Source: Pseudanabaena sp. lw0831 | Lineage (GTDB): Bacteria; Cyanobacteriota; Cyanobacteriia; Pseudanabaenales; Pseudanabaenaceae | NCBI RefSeq assembly: GCF_016584665.1 | Contig: NZ_BBJB01000085.1 | Span: 1-64,000 of the forward strand | Direction: 5' to 3' | Length of the DNA stretch: 64,000 bases | Shown: positions 35,274-43,464 of the stretch, in pieces | Layout: each line of letters begins with the position of its first letter | Numbering within the stretch: the first letter of the stretch is position 1 | Notes under the pieces: model-generated | Database searches by the model: none | What the model saw: only the letters and a program-made list of their open reading frames with translations | What the model was told of the DNA's origin: nothing | Translations under genes and position numbers: made by a program

Positions 35274-36988
35274 TGGCTTACTGAAAAAGCAAGAAAAGCA
35301 TACAAGCAAAGGTTTCCAAGGAGATCGAAAACTGATAAAATGCAAGAAAAAGCAGGAAAAGCAAGGAAAACCCTTGCACAAATAAAATTTCATGTGCCGA
35401 CAATCTCCCACGGGACAGCTATCATTCGAGAATTTCTACTTACCATTTGGCGGGAAACTGTCAGGAGAAAATCGATGGGTAAGATTAGCGGAACTAGTAC
35501 CATGGGAACAATTTGAGAGTGAATATGCCGAACAATTTAGCAAAGAACAAGGAGCGCCAGCAAAGTCATTTCGGATGGCACTTGGGGCGCTGATAATCAA
35601 AGAAAAATTAGGAACAAGCGACGAAGAGACAGTGGAACAGATCCGCGAGAACCCATATTTACAATACTTCCTAGGCATATCAGAGTACAGCGACAAAGCA
35701 CCATTTGAAGCAAGTATGATGGTACACTTCCGCAAACGATTGAACCTAGAGATCGTGGGGAGAATCAACGAACGGATTGTGAAGCCTCCCAAAGAATCGG
35801 GACAAAAAGAGAAAGAAGAAAAGCAGGACAAAAAGGCAGAAAAAGAAGAGAAGAAAGTAGAAAAGGAACAGAAAGAAACAGAACCAGCAAACCAAGGAAA
35901 ATTGCTGCTAGATGCAACAGTCGCGCCAGCTGACATCCGTTATCCCACTGACATCAAGCTGTTGAACGAAGCAAGAGAACAAACGGAAATTGTGATTGAT
36001 GCTCTTTACAAACAAGTGAAAGAACAATTACCGAAGAAACCACGCACCTATCGCCGTGAAGCAAGGACAGCTTATCTACAAATTGCCAAACAACGCAAAC
36101 CCAATTCTAAAAAGATTCGCAAAGCATTACGCCAACAGTTGGGATATGTCCGTCGCAATCTTGCCCATATTGACACCCTAATTGGCGCAGGAGCAAAGCT
36201 ATCAGAATTGAAGAAGAATCTCTATCGGAACTTACTGGTCGTCAGTGAAGTATATCGGCAACAACAATTGATGTACGAGCAAGGTTGTCATCGCATAGAC
36301 GACCGCATCGTCAGTATTACTCAACCTCATGTGCGTCCAATCGTCAGAGGTAAGTCAGGCACACCTGTGGAGTTTGGCGCTAAACTCTCAGTTAGTTGTG
36401 TGGATGGTCATGCGTTTCTCGACCATCTCAGTTGGGATAACTTCAATGAATCGGGGGATTTACAGCATCAAGTAGAATTGTTTAAATCTCGCTTTGGACA
36501 TTACCCTGAAGCGGTTTACTTTGACCAGATTTACCGCACTCGCAGCAATCGCGCCTATTGTCGAAATCTGGGTATTCGGATTACGGCTCCGCCTTTGGGC
36601 AGACCTGTAACCGATGATGTGGCGGCTATTCGCAAGCAAACTCTCGAAGATGCTAAGGTTCGTAATCAAATTGAAGGTAAGTTTGGACAGGCTAAACGAC
36701 GGTTCAGCTTAAATCGCGTTATGACCAAGTTGGCAAATACTTCGGAAACGGCGATCGCTATCACCTTTTTGGTAATGAATCTAGAGTCGCTGCTCAAGCA
36801 GCTTGCTTTTTTATTTTTTTCTTGGTTTATGTTGGGCAGACAATGCCTTTTTCTTCCATTTAACAAGGTGGCTTTTATCTTTTCTGCTATCTCTTGCCAA
36901 TCTTGGCAATTTCCTATCTTGACTGCTAGGAAGTCTGCGTTTTCTCCTTACCTTGTACCTGCCACCTAATTGCTTTTTCAGCAAGCCC
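35274..36988 (+). mobile_element. Complete IS element (IS5/IS1182-like) with terminal repeats and target duplication
   Basis: Terminal inverted repeats match over 18 bases with one difference: GGCTTACTGAAAAAGCAA at 35275-35292, and the reverse complement of 36970-36987. TACTTA flanks both sides (35268-35273 and 36989-36994), a 6-base target duplication (7 if the preceding C is counted). One long transposase gene fills the 1.7 kb element. Matching target repeats and an intact gene point to a recent insertion, into the end of a family B repeat. Confidence 0.8.
35392..36969 (+). CDS. IS5/IS1182-like DDE transposase
   Basis: A 525-residue transposase. The N-terminal DUF772-like part (FRMALGALIIKEKLGTSDEETV, NPYLQYFLG) is followed by a Lys/Glu-rich linker (about residues 137-165). 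The DDE core has first Asp in LLLDATVAPADIRYPTD, second in VYFDQIYRTRSNRAY and the Glu in NQIEGKFGQAKRRFSL, all present. The last about 60 residues, after FLVMNLESLL, are hydrophobic and may be read-through of the element's end. The complete triad and intact frame suggest an active enzyme. The exact IS family needs a database match. Confidence 0.88.
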   Translation: MCRQSPTGQLSFENFYLPFGGKLSGENRWVRLAELVPWEQFESEYAEQFSKEQGAPAKSFRMALGALIIKEKLGTSDEETVEQIRENPYLQYFLGISEYSDKAPFEASMMVHFRKRLNLEIVGRINERIVKPPKESGQKEKEEKQDKKAEKEEKKVEKEQKETEPANQGKLLLDATVAPADIRYPTDIKLLNEAREQTEIVIDALYKQVKEQLPKKPRTYRREARTAYLQIAKQRKPNSKKIRKALRQQLGYVRRNLAHIDTLIGAGAKLSELKKNLYRNLLVVSEVYRQQQLMYEQGCHRIDDRIVSITQPHVRPIVRGKSGTPVEFGAKLSVSCVDGHAFLDHLSWDNFNESGDLQHQVELFKSRFGHYPEAVYFDQIYRTRSNRAYCRNLGIRITAPPLGRPVTDDVAAIRKQTLEDAKVRNQIEGKFGQAKRRFSLNRVMTKLANTSETAIAITFLVMNLESLLKQLAFLFFSWFMLGRQCLFLPFNKVAFIFSAISCQSWQFPILTARKSAFSPYLVPAT

Positions 36989-37016
36989 TACTTAACCGCT
37001 CTAAAATAGAGAATAG

Positions 37017-37379
37017 ATGATGGAATGGATCGAACACTTAGAACTTGGACTGAGCAGCATTGCTAAACTAGCTAAGCTCGGTATAGAGGCAATTTCAATT
37101 TTCTGCGTGATTTTAGGGATACTGCAAACAGGACGCATGGCGATCTCTAAAAATGCTTTCTCATTTAATCATTTGCGCTTATATTTCGGGATGTGGTTGC
37201 AATTAGCCTTAGAGTTGCAGCTAGGAGCAGACATCTTGGCAACAACTGTCGCTCCCACATTTGAAGCGCTTTACAAATTAGCGATCGTCGCGTTGATTCG
37301 CACCTTTTTAAACTACTTTCTTAATCGAGAGTTCGCCGAACAATCGCCCGAATCAATTCATCTCCTACGAAATAGATAG
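37017..37379 (+). CDS. DUF1622 membrane protein
   Basis: A 120-residue membrane protein with three predicted helices. The conserved block RLYFGMWLQLALELQLGADILATTV and the following IRTFLNYFLNREF are hallmarks of DUF1622, whose function is unknown. It starts 28 bases after the IS element, so its promoter has probably been altered or replaced by the insertion. Neighbouring genes downstream are on the other strand. Confidence 0.85.
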   Translation: MMEWIEHLELGLSSIAKLAKLGIEAISIFCVILGILQTGRMAISKNAFSFNHLRLYFGMWLQLALELQLGADILATTVAPTFEALYKLAIVALIRTFLNYFLNREFAEQSPESIHLLRNR

Positions 37380-37496
37380 CGTTAATCAGTTAAGGTACAT
37401 GGGCATAAATGAAACCTTAATTTTCTTTTCATAGGTTTTCGTAAGCAGATGGACAATTTGCTAAACCTGCCTCTACAAGGATTTTGTTTTATAGGA

Positions 37497-37548
37497 ATAT
37501 AGCAATCCAAGAGATAGATAGGACAAATCAAAACTTACATTGCTATAT
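37497..37548. repeat. Palindromic repeat element, family A, copy without inner hairpin
   Basis: TATAGCAAT and TAGGACAAATCAAAAC in the order seen at 13713-13760, closed by ATTGCTATAT. Arms 37497-37506 and 37539-37548 pair perfectly. The long inner palindrome of the 13.7 kb copy is missing. Confidence 0.55.
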
Positions 37549-37571
37549 CTTAAGCGGAAGGCAAAATAAAC

Positions 37572-38441
37572 CTAAAATGCCCATGCTACCAAGAAAGAGC
37601 TAACGATATAGGTAAATGCTTCGATAAAGCCCACACCTAAGTTTGGCGTTTCTTGCTTAGCAATTTCATCAGATATTTTGACACCTGGTACGAGGATCAA
37701 ATCGGCAAGCCACCGAATCACTGCTAATAAGATTAATCCGCCGCCTAAAGCGATCGCGTAGAGAGAAAAGCTCACTGTCCAGTTCTCAAATTCTGGAACA
37801 AGGGCATTGCGAATAACATTTGCCACACCAATGATCGCACCTGCAAATGCTACTCCAGCCGCAGGATTGTTGCGTTTAGCGATTTCGCCATAGACATCGT
37901 AAGCGGCGATCCGAGGATAGACGATACTCACTAACACCAAAACACCTAAACCCAATAGCCAACAAACTAAACCCACAAATAAATTGCCTCCCTCCCCACC
38001 AAGGGCGCTACTCAGTATCAGTCCATTGGCAATATGACAACCTGCTTCTACGCTTCCTGCACCAACATTATGCTCTTCACGGACTTCTCTAGCACAGTCA
38101 CACCGACGCAAAATCGTAAAGTCGCAGATCCAAGCTCCAGCAAGCATTAGTAAAATGGAGAATGCGCCATAACTGGTTAAGTTAAGCAATGTATCTTGCC
38201 AAGAAGAGCGAGTTTGGATAAGCACTCCACCCAACGCGATCGCAATTCCCATGTAATAACCAACTAGGGCGATCGCCACAGCAGGATTATCGCGCACAAA
38301 AAGCTGGAGATTGAGATTCATGCGCCGAAATAGCTTTTGGTAAGCGAGCTGTCCGAGCCAAAATAGCGCAAATCCTAAGAGCAGTTCCATTACTATTAGA
38401 GGAATGCGATTTATCTCTTGCCAAATTCTTTCCATACTCAA
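37572..38441 (-). CDS. DUF350 membrane protein (two DUF350 units)
   Basis: A 289-residue integral membrane protein with about eight helices, built from repeated DUF350 units. Each unit is marked by an NPA-type motif: NPAVAIALVGYYMGIAIALGG near residue 48 and NPAAGVAFAGAIIGVANVIRN near 190, with a third NLGVGFIEAF near 270. Function is unknown, but in cyanobacteria DUF350 genes travel with DUF4178 and spermidine-synthase-like genes, as here (39.6-41.8 kb, same strand). The unit was probably one operon, now split by a repeat element and the FemAB-like gene. Confidence 0.85.
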   Translation of the reverse strand: MSMERIWQEINRIPLIVMELLLGFALFWLGQLAYQKLFRRMNLNLQLFVRDNPAVAIALVGYYMGIAIALGGVLIQTRSSWQDTLLNLTSYGAFSILLMLAGAWICDFTILRRCDCAREVREEHNVGAGSVEAGCHIANGLILSSALGGEGGNLFVGLVCWLLGLGVLVLVSIVYPRIAAYDVYGEIAKRNNPAAGVAFAGAIIGVANVIRNALVPEFENWTVSFSLYAIALGGGLILLAVIRWLADLILVPGVKISDEIAKQETPNLGVGFIEAFTYIVSSFLVAWAF

Positions 38442-38464
38442 TCTTCTCCAGTTTATCTATTGTG

Positions 38465-38581
38465 TCTGCCGAAGGCTGCCATTGTATCCCTTGTAGGGTG
38501 AGTTAGCGAGGCGTAACTTACCATTGAGGTTATCTGGTGCGTTACGCTATCGCTAACTCACCCTACGTATGTGTCGGCAGA
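38465..38581. repeat. Inverted-repeat element with GTAGGGTGAGTTAGCGA arms
   Basis: Outer ends TCTGCCGA and TCGGCAGA are inverted repeats. Inside, arms 38493-38517 and 38541-38566 pair (17 perfect pairs, a bulge, then GCGTAAC/GTTACGC). This sequence type (a GGTGAGTTAGCG...CGCTAACTCACC variant) is a known widespread cyanobacterial repeat class. Confidence 0.75.
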
Positions 38582-39625
38582 TTAAAGTTTCTCTAGTAGT
38601 CCTATGATTGTATCTGCTAAGCGATCGTAGAAAAAATAGTCATGTGCGCCGATGGTTTTGGCGATCGCACCGCCAAACTGTTGCTTAAACCGCGAAAATT
38701 GAAAATAGGCATGGTTCGGCTCGTTAGTGAATCCATAAAAATCATATACTTTGCAATCTCTGGCTTTGGCTTGTTGCATGGCAGCCCAGTGCATCGCGTA
38801 ACTCGCCATCACATGGGGATGCTTAACACTACGTCCGCCATACAGATAAGTACAGCGATCACCCCAATAAATTACGAGAATGGCAACTAATGCTTCACCT
38901 TGCCATCTGGCTAGGCAAATTTCTGCCATATTTGCCCGAAATAAGGTTTGGCAAAGGTTAATAAAAAAGCCGAAGGGTTCACCAAAAAAGTTTTGCCGTT
39001 GAGAGGTTTCCCAGAACAGATCGTAAAACAAGGCGATCGCAGCATCGTCTTGGCGAAATTCGGTAGTTACGCCATAGCGCCAACTGAGGCGCAGATTATA
39101 GCGTCCCTTGGGTTTCATCTGGGCAAGGAGTTGATCGGTTGTCAGTTGCAGATCGATCAACAGGGTTTCCGTAGGCATGAGATCGGCAGGCGATCGCACA
39201 AAATCTGCGGGTAACCAGTGCGGTTTGCTTTCCCATAACGGCTCAATGCGTAAGGCGATAATGCTGGTACTAAAGTAAGCACTATACTCGTAAGCCAACT
39301 GTTCGGCAGTTTCTAACAACAATGGCATTCCCATTGCGGCACATTCTGGTGAGAGCATTGCCCCTCCTGCTGCCAATAAAATGTTTGCTCCTCCCAATTG
39401 TGGATAAAAATAGAAGATACAACCCCCAACTAAGTTTTCAGAAGTACGTTCTAGATTTGAGTCCTGACCACACAACAATCCATACCGCCAAGTCTTGTAG
39501 CCTTGTAATTCTTTGAAATCTGCCCAAGTCCATGACTGCATGAAACAGCTATATGGATTGGTTTTGACCATGCTATCCCAAGCATAGCGATCCCGATCGG
39601 ATAATAATTCTAAATGGAGATTCAT
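38582..39625 (-). CDS. FemAB/GNAT-fold acyl- or aminoacyltransferase
   Basis: A 347-residue protein with two GNAT-like halves, as in FemAB/FemX proteins that add amino acids to peptidoglycan or other acceptors. Blocks seen are SCFMQSWTWADFKELQGY at the N-terminus, MKPKGRYNLRLSWRYGV in the middle (nucleotide or tRNA contact region) and the C-terminal YLYGGRSVKHPHVMASYAMHW with YDFYGFTNEPNHAYFQFSRFKQQFGG. Acceptor and donor are unknown. It follows the spermidine-synthase-like gene by three bases, so it is in that operon, which suggests transfer of an aminoacyl or acyl group in an amine-related pathway. Confidence 0.85.
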   Translation of the reverse strand: MNLHLELLSDRDRYAWDSMVKTNPYSCFMQSWTWADFKELQGYKTWRYGLLCGQDSNLERTSENLVGGCIFYFYPQLGGANILLAAGGAMLSPECAAMGMPLLLETAEQLAYEYSAYFSTSIIALRIEPLWESKPHWLPADFVRSPADLMPTETLLIDLQLTTDQLLAQMKPKGRYNLRLSWRYGVTTEFRQDDAAIALFYDLFWETSQRQNFFGEPFGFFINLCQTLFRANMAEICLARWQGEALVAILVIYWGDRCTYLYGGRSVKHPHVMASYAMHWAAMQQAKARDCKVYDFYGFTNEPNHAYFQFSRFKQQFGGAIAKTIGAHDYFFYDRLADTIIGLLEKL

Positions 39626-39628
39626 AAA

Positions 39629-41155
39629 TTATTTGGAATCCGAATCTGCATACAAATTAGATAACCACACAAACCCGATGGTCGTCATGATCAGCCCCGC
39701 AAATCCCCAACCAAGCTCAGAATCACCACCGCTTGCGTAGCCAGAGGAGCCTTTGGCAAATACCGAATCAGGAGCAATCAGATTTGCTACTAACATTGTG
39801 ACTGTGAGCGAAATTAACAACTTGGTTGAAGTCGAAAATTGAAATGTTTCGGAACCAATACGGTTAGGAACTACATCACTACTCTCATCAATGCGTTCCT
39901 CTTGGCTTCTAGACTGAAGCTTCGTTAATAACTGCTTGAGATCAGCGATCGCCTGAGGTGGCAGATCTTTGCCCCGTGTAATTATGCGATCAATCAAACG
40001 TGGCAAATTAATCTGCTCTAAGAGTTGCGGCACGGAGCCTAACCAAGAAGCAGTCATTCTGGGCGTATGGTAAGGATTTTGAACTGGCAAAAGTTTCTGA
40101 AGGTCAGGATGCGACTTTTGCATTTGCTCTAACCACAGCTTGGCTACAGACTCTAACCTTAGGGGATCGATCGCTAGCGATCGCATCCAAGACTGGCTGA
40201 GGCGGTTGATTTCCTGCGCGTCATCGAGATCGAGAAAGTCTATATTCCGATCCGCAGATTCGATCATGTTTGGATGGGGATTGAGCAGATAATAAAGCAA
40301 TTGTGGCACTTTCAGGCTATGGATGTTGACGGCAAAACGCTGCTCGGCGATCGCATCAGAAAAGCTAAAAGCGGCTAGTAGAGAATTGAGATCAAGCGAT
40401 CGCAACCCATCGGGTAAATGGATGTTGGTAAGTTCGGCTTTGGTAATCGCCCGATCGTTTGCAGCTAGCAAAAAGCCCCAATTGCCATAACCATGCTGAT
40501 GGAACGAGGGAATGCAAACCTGCATCGGTTTGGCGATCGCCCCTGCACTCCAAATCGTCTGATACATGCACCAGAAGCCCGAAGTATTGAGATCGGGAGA
40601 GACGGCATTCTCGGCGATCAGCCCTTGCGGATGGAGGACTTGGCGTACAAGTTGAAACCATTCTTGACTATGTACGCGGGTTTCTTCAGGAGATGTGGGA
40701 TAGGTAAAATCGCAGATCACCACATGATAGCGATCGCCAGAGTTGGCTATATTTTGAATGCGATCGCTCAAAAACAAAAAGGCATCTTGAATGTGAATAT
40801 TAACCTTGCGATCGCTCAAACTATGGTGGTTAAAGGGTGCAAAAACTGTTTTGCCAAGTTCTACTACTTCAGGATTGAAGTCTACCAAGTCAATAGAACT
40901 CACTTCTGCAAATCGCAATACATCCCTAGCCGCAAGCCCATCACCACCACCGCAAATTAAGACCCGCAGCCCCTCATTGGGTGCATTACCTTGAGAAACG
41001 GATAAATCTAAAAATCGTTTTACCGCCAGCGCGATCGCTGGAACGACTAAATATTCATGGTAAATCTGTTCATCTTCCGTATGGAACTGCAATTCGCCAT
41101 TGATATAGAAAGCTAAACCGTTCGGACAATGTTCAATAAATAATGAAGCAGACAT
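39629..41155 (-). CDS. Spermidine-synthase-like aminopropyl/methyltransferase with C-terminal membrane helices
   Basis: A 508-residue protein. The N-terminal about 260 residues form a spermidine-synthase fold: HTEDEQIYHEYLV, RVLICGGGDGLAARDVLR for cosubstrate binding, SIDLVDFNPEVVELG, and VVICDFTYP in place of the usual DSTDP. A helical linker follows, then two hydrophobic segments at the end (LLISLTVTMLVANLIA and the last 30 residues), so the enzyme is membrane-tethered. I take ATG 41155, not GTG 41158. The changed active-site segment means the product may not be spermidine. It lies in an operon with DUF4178 (upstream) and FemAB-like (downstream). Confidence 0.85.
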   Translation of the reverse strand: MSASLFIEHCPNGLAFYINGELQFHTEDEQIYHEYLVVPAIALAVKRFLDLSVSQGNAPNEGLRVLICGGGDGLAARDVLRFAEVSSIDLVDFNPEVVELGKTVFAPFNHHSLSDRKVNIHIQDAFLFLSDRIQNIANSGDRYHVVICDFTYPTSPEETRVHSQEWFQLVRQVLHPQGLIAENAVSPDLNTSGFWCMYQTIWSAGAIAKPMQVCIPSFHQHGYGNWGFLLAANDRAITKAELTNIHLPDGLRSLDLNSLLAAFSFSDAIAEQRFAVNIHSLKVPQLLYYLLNPHPNMIESADRNIDFLDLDDAQEINRLSQSWMRSLAIDPLRLESVAKLWLEQMQKSHPDLQKLLPVQNPYHTPRMTASWLGSVPQLLEQINLPRLIDRIITRGKDLPPQAIADLKQLLTKLQSRSQEERIDESSDVVPNRIGSETFQFSTSTKLLISLTVTMLVANLIAPDSVFAKGSSGYASGGDSELGWGFAGLIMTTIGFVWLSNLYADSDSK

Positions 41156-41158
41156 CAC

Positions 41159-41824
41159 TTACCAGCCCCCAAAAATCATCAGAAGAATACCGCCGATAGT
41201 TAAAGCCCAAGCCATTACAATCTGAATTTTTTTCTGCTCTGATTTACTTAAACCCTTACGAGAACTTGTGAAACTTGCCTTTTTTGTATCGGTCTTTACT
41301 TCCGAAAAATCTTCGGGGTTGACTTTTTTAGTGGAATAGAAATGGATCTCGCGATCTTCCCAAGCCTCGATCGCTAAATTCCATAAATGGTCTTGATCCC
41401 AATAATCCCAAGTAGTACGCGAAGCCTTTCCTTTGTCGCTCCTATATTTACCATCAGTTTGTGACTCAAAGTAGAACTCCTTGCCCAAAGCCCGTAAATG
41501 CGGATAGGGTTGTTCGCCCTCACGCATCACTCGCCACATTGTAAATTGCAAGTTATCGCTGAAGCTCTCGCCAGAGACACTTGAGCCACTAATTTCTTCA
41601 GACAAATACCAGTTAACCAAGGTTGTGGGATTCTCTGGATCGACTTCTCGCAACAGGTAGTACGATCTTGCCCTTGTGGTTTTCAGCAGCCATTCTTCGG
41701 TAGCATAGCCGTTGTCGTCATCGTAGGAACTGTAGTCCGCAACTTCCCACTGTACGCCTCCATAGGTAACGAGATCGCCTGCCCGAAGATGCTGTAATTG
41801 GGCTTGAGTAAACACACTGGGCAT
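41159..41824 (-). CDS. DUF4178 protein
   Basis: A 221-residue protein. The N-terminal about 160 residues are a DUF4178 domain (RAGDLVTYGGVQWEVADYSSYDDDNGY, EEWLLKTT, YYLLREVDPENP, then GKASRTTWDYWDQDHLWNLAIEAW). One membrane helix closes the protein (IQIVMAWALTIGGILLMIFGG). The family is unknown in function but almost always near DUF350 and spermidine-synthase-like genes. Stop and next start are separated by only three bases. It is the first gene of this minus-strand operon, transcribed away from the PLP decarboxylase gene. Confidence 0.85.
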   Translation of the reverse strand: MPSVFTQAQLQHLRAGDLVTYGGVQWEVADYSSYDDDNGYATEEWLLKTTRARSYYLLREVDPENPTTLVNWYLSEEISGSSVSGESFSDNLQFTMWRVMREGEQPYPHLRALGKEFYFESQTDGKYRSDKGKASRTTWDYWDQDHLWNLAIEAWEDREIHFYSTKKVNPEDFSEVKTDTKKASFTSSRKGLSKSEQKKIQIVMAWALTIGGILLMIFGGW

Positions 41825-41913
41825 AGAATGAAACTCTGTGGGTTTGCTAAACTACTAAGAATAATATAGGCGATCGCGCTACTAATTCAGAAATTTAGCA
41901 ATTTATATTTTTT

Positions 41914-43014
41914 ATGTCAGATCGGCTGTCTCAGTTTATTCACCACCTCGATCATGCCTATGACGGCCCCGCACTTCTATTCGATCTGACAATTCTCAAA
42001 GAACGTCTTCAGCAATTACGAGAGTTAGGCGATCGCTATAATGGCAAGTTCTTAATGCCTGTCAAAGCCTTTAGACATCCTCTCATTTATCAGATCGCTG
42101 GCGAAGTACTATGGGGATTTGATATCTCTAACTACAATGAATATGCTGGGTTGCTAACTCCTTTAACCAATAAACTGGTGAGCTTGACCGATCCTGCCTT
42201 TGATGGTTACGACCTGCAATTATTTCTTACTAAACAAAATAACTTTAGAATTTATATTGAGACTATTTCTCAAGCTCAAAAGCTGCAATCTCAACAGGTG
42301 GATTTTGGGATTAGGCTCAATTCTTCTTCACTCTTGACTACAGAAGATAGCGATCGCCTATCTTCTAGCTATAGTCGTTTCGGTATATCCGATCTGACGG
42401 AATTAGTCAAGTTTGCTCTGTCAGCACCAGATCGTTTTGTCGGTTTTCACATTCATCACGGTATCCACGAAAATTCCCCAGATACGATCTTGACTTTTGC
42501 CCGTCAAGCGATCGCTTTAGCCGATCGGTTTCAACTTCCACTTCCGAGTATCGATCTAGGTGGAGGATTAGCTGAGATTGGGTTTTCACAATTGGAAGCT
42601 CTACTTATAGAACTTCGTCGCTTGGTGCGATCGCCTACTGTTTTGATATTTGAGGCTGGGAAATTGTTGTTTGAGGATATTGGTTTTGCCTATGGAAAGG
42701 TGAAGTCGCTACAATGCGATCGCCGTGGTTGGATGGTGACTCTCGACCTTTCCAAAAGCTGTCATCTGCGGTGGTCACAGCCTCAACTGATTGTCCCAGA
42801 TTCTACCTCAGCAACCCAAGTCCCCGTAAGCATTTATGGTGCTACTTGTAATGAAGGCGATCGCTTAGGCGAGTTCCTAGTTCCTCTTCCCAATGTTAAG
42901 GACAGTCCCTATCAAGAAGGTGATATCGTTGTTTTTAAAAATATCAATTGTTACTCGGTTTCTTGGAATACCTCATTTAATGGCATAAAACCAGCAGAAG
43001 TAAAGTTTTTCTAG
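41914..43014 (+). CDS. Fold-III PLP-dependent decarboxylase (ornithine/DAP decarboxylase family)
   Basis: A 366-residue PLP enzyme of the alanine racemase-fold decarboxylase group. The PLP Lys is in FLMPVKAFRHP (Lys51). HIHHGIHE and SIDLGGGLAEIGF are phosphate- and substrate-binding segments, and EAGKLLFEDIG stands in for the usual EPGR. The C-terminal ATCNEGDRLGEF carries the CxxxD-type active-site motif. Family members decarboxylate ornithine, lysine, DAP or carboxy-polyamines. The gene runs divergently from the DUF4178/spermidine-synthase-like operon, consistent with a polyamine pathway. The changed EPGR motif makes the substrate uncertain. Confidence 0.85.
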   Translation: MSDRLSQFIHHLDHAYDGPALLFDLTILKERLQQLRELGDRYNGKFLMPVKAFRHPLIYQIAGEVLWGFDISNYNEYAGLLTPLTNKLVSLTDPAFDGYDLQLFLTKQNNFRIYIETISQAQKLQSQQVDFGIRLNSSSLLTTEDSDRLSSSYSRFGISDLTELVKFALSAPDRFVGFHIHHGIHENSPDTILTFARQAIALADRFQLPLPSIDLGGGLAEIGFSQLEALLIELRRLVRSPTVLIFEAGKLLFEDIGFAYGKVKSLQCDRRGWMVTLDLSKSCHLRWSQPQLIVPDSTSATQVPVSIYGATCNEGDRLGEFLVPLPNVKDSPYQEGDIVVFKNINCYSVSWNTSFNGIKPAEVKFF

Positions 43015-43109
43015 GTTTCTTTATCTCGAACATGTAGCGAATTTGGGGAAATGTCATTCAAGCGGAGCGATAACTTGGGAGACAGATTTTCGTCAAAAAG
43101 TAATTTCAT
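43011..43109 (-). pseudogene. DUF5615 PIN-like toxin gene, truncated to 32 codons
   Basis: Translation from ATG 43109 gives KLLFDENLSPKLSLRLNDIS and then PNSLHVRDKET, followed by a stop. This is the standard N-terminus of DUF5615 toxins, which normally have about 110 residues. The ATG overlaps the TGA of the DUF433 antitoxin gene (ATGA). The remaining three quarters are missing where the 3' end of the PLP decarboxylase gene begins, so the toxin was cut by a rearrangement at about 43015. Confidence 0.8.
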
Positions 43110-43336
43110 GCTGATATTGGTGCAGTCATAAAACGGCGCTCGCGGTCTGCTGCATATGCGATACAGGCTTTAAAATCTTCCCGTGTTAAATCGGGGAAAT
43201 CTTCGAGTATTTCTGCTTCTGTCATGTCAGAAGCTAGGTATTCAAGCACTTCATAAACCGTAATTCGCAAGCCACGCACACAAGGCTTACCACTACGCTT
43301 ATTTGGTTCAACCGTGATGTAATTTCGGTAGTTCAT
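43106..43336 (-). CDS. DUF433 antitoxin
   Basis: A 76-residue DUF433 protein: YITVEPNKRSGKPCVRGLRITVYEVLEYL, then MTEAEILEDFPDLTREDFKACIAYAADRE. DUF433 is a winged-helix-like DNA-binding domain paired with DUF5615 PIN-like toxins. The toxin gene follows with a four-base overlap but is cut to 32 codons. The antitoxin itself has normal length and should still be made, so it is an orphan that may still regulate related operons. Confidence 0.9.
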   Translation of the reverse strand: MNYRNYITVEPNKRSGKPCVRGLRITVYEVLEYLASDMTEAEILEDFPDLTREDFKACIAYAADRERRFMTAPISA

Positions 43337-43464
43337 AAATTATCTCAGCCATACTTGGTTATTGTAGAGACAGCGATCTTGATTTTATCGTATATTAGGT
43401 ATTAGCGCCTAGATCCAACGCCTATGACTTCTAAACTTCATGTAATTACTTAAAGGATTTAACC

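Noticed and set aside
35436-35936. 166-residue minus-strand ORF
   Set aside because: Antisense to the transposase; Ser/Phe-rich composition mirrors the Lys/Glu linker on the other strand.
40493-40960. 155-residue + strand ORF
   Set aside because: Antisense to the spermidine-synthase-like gene, with no support of its own.
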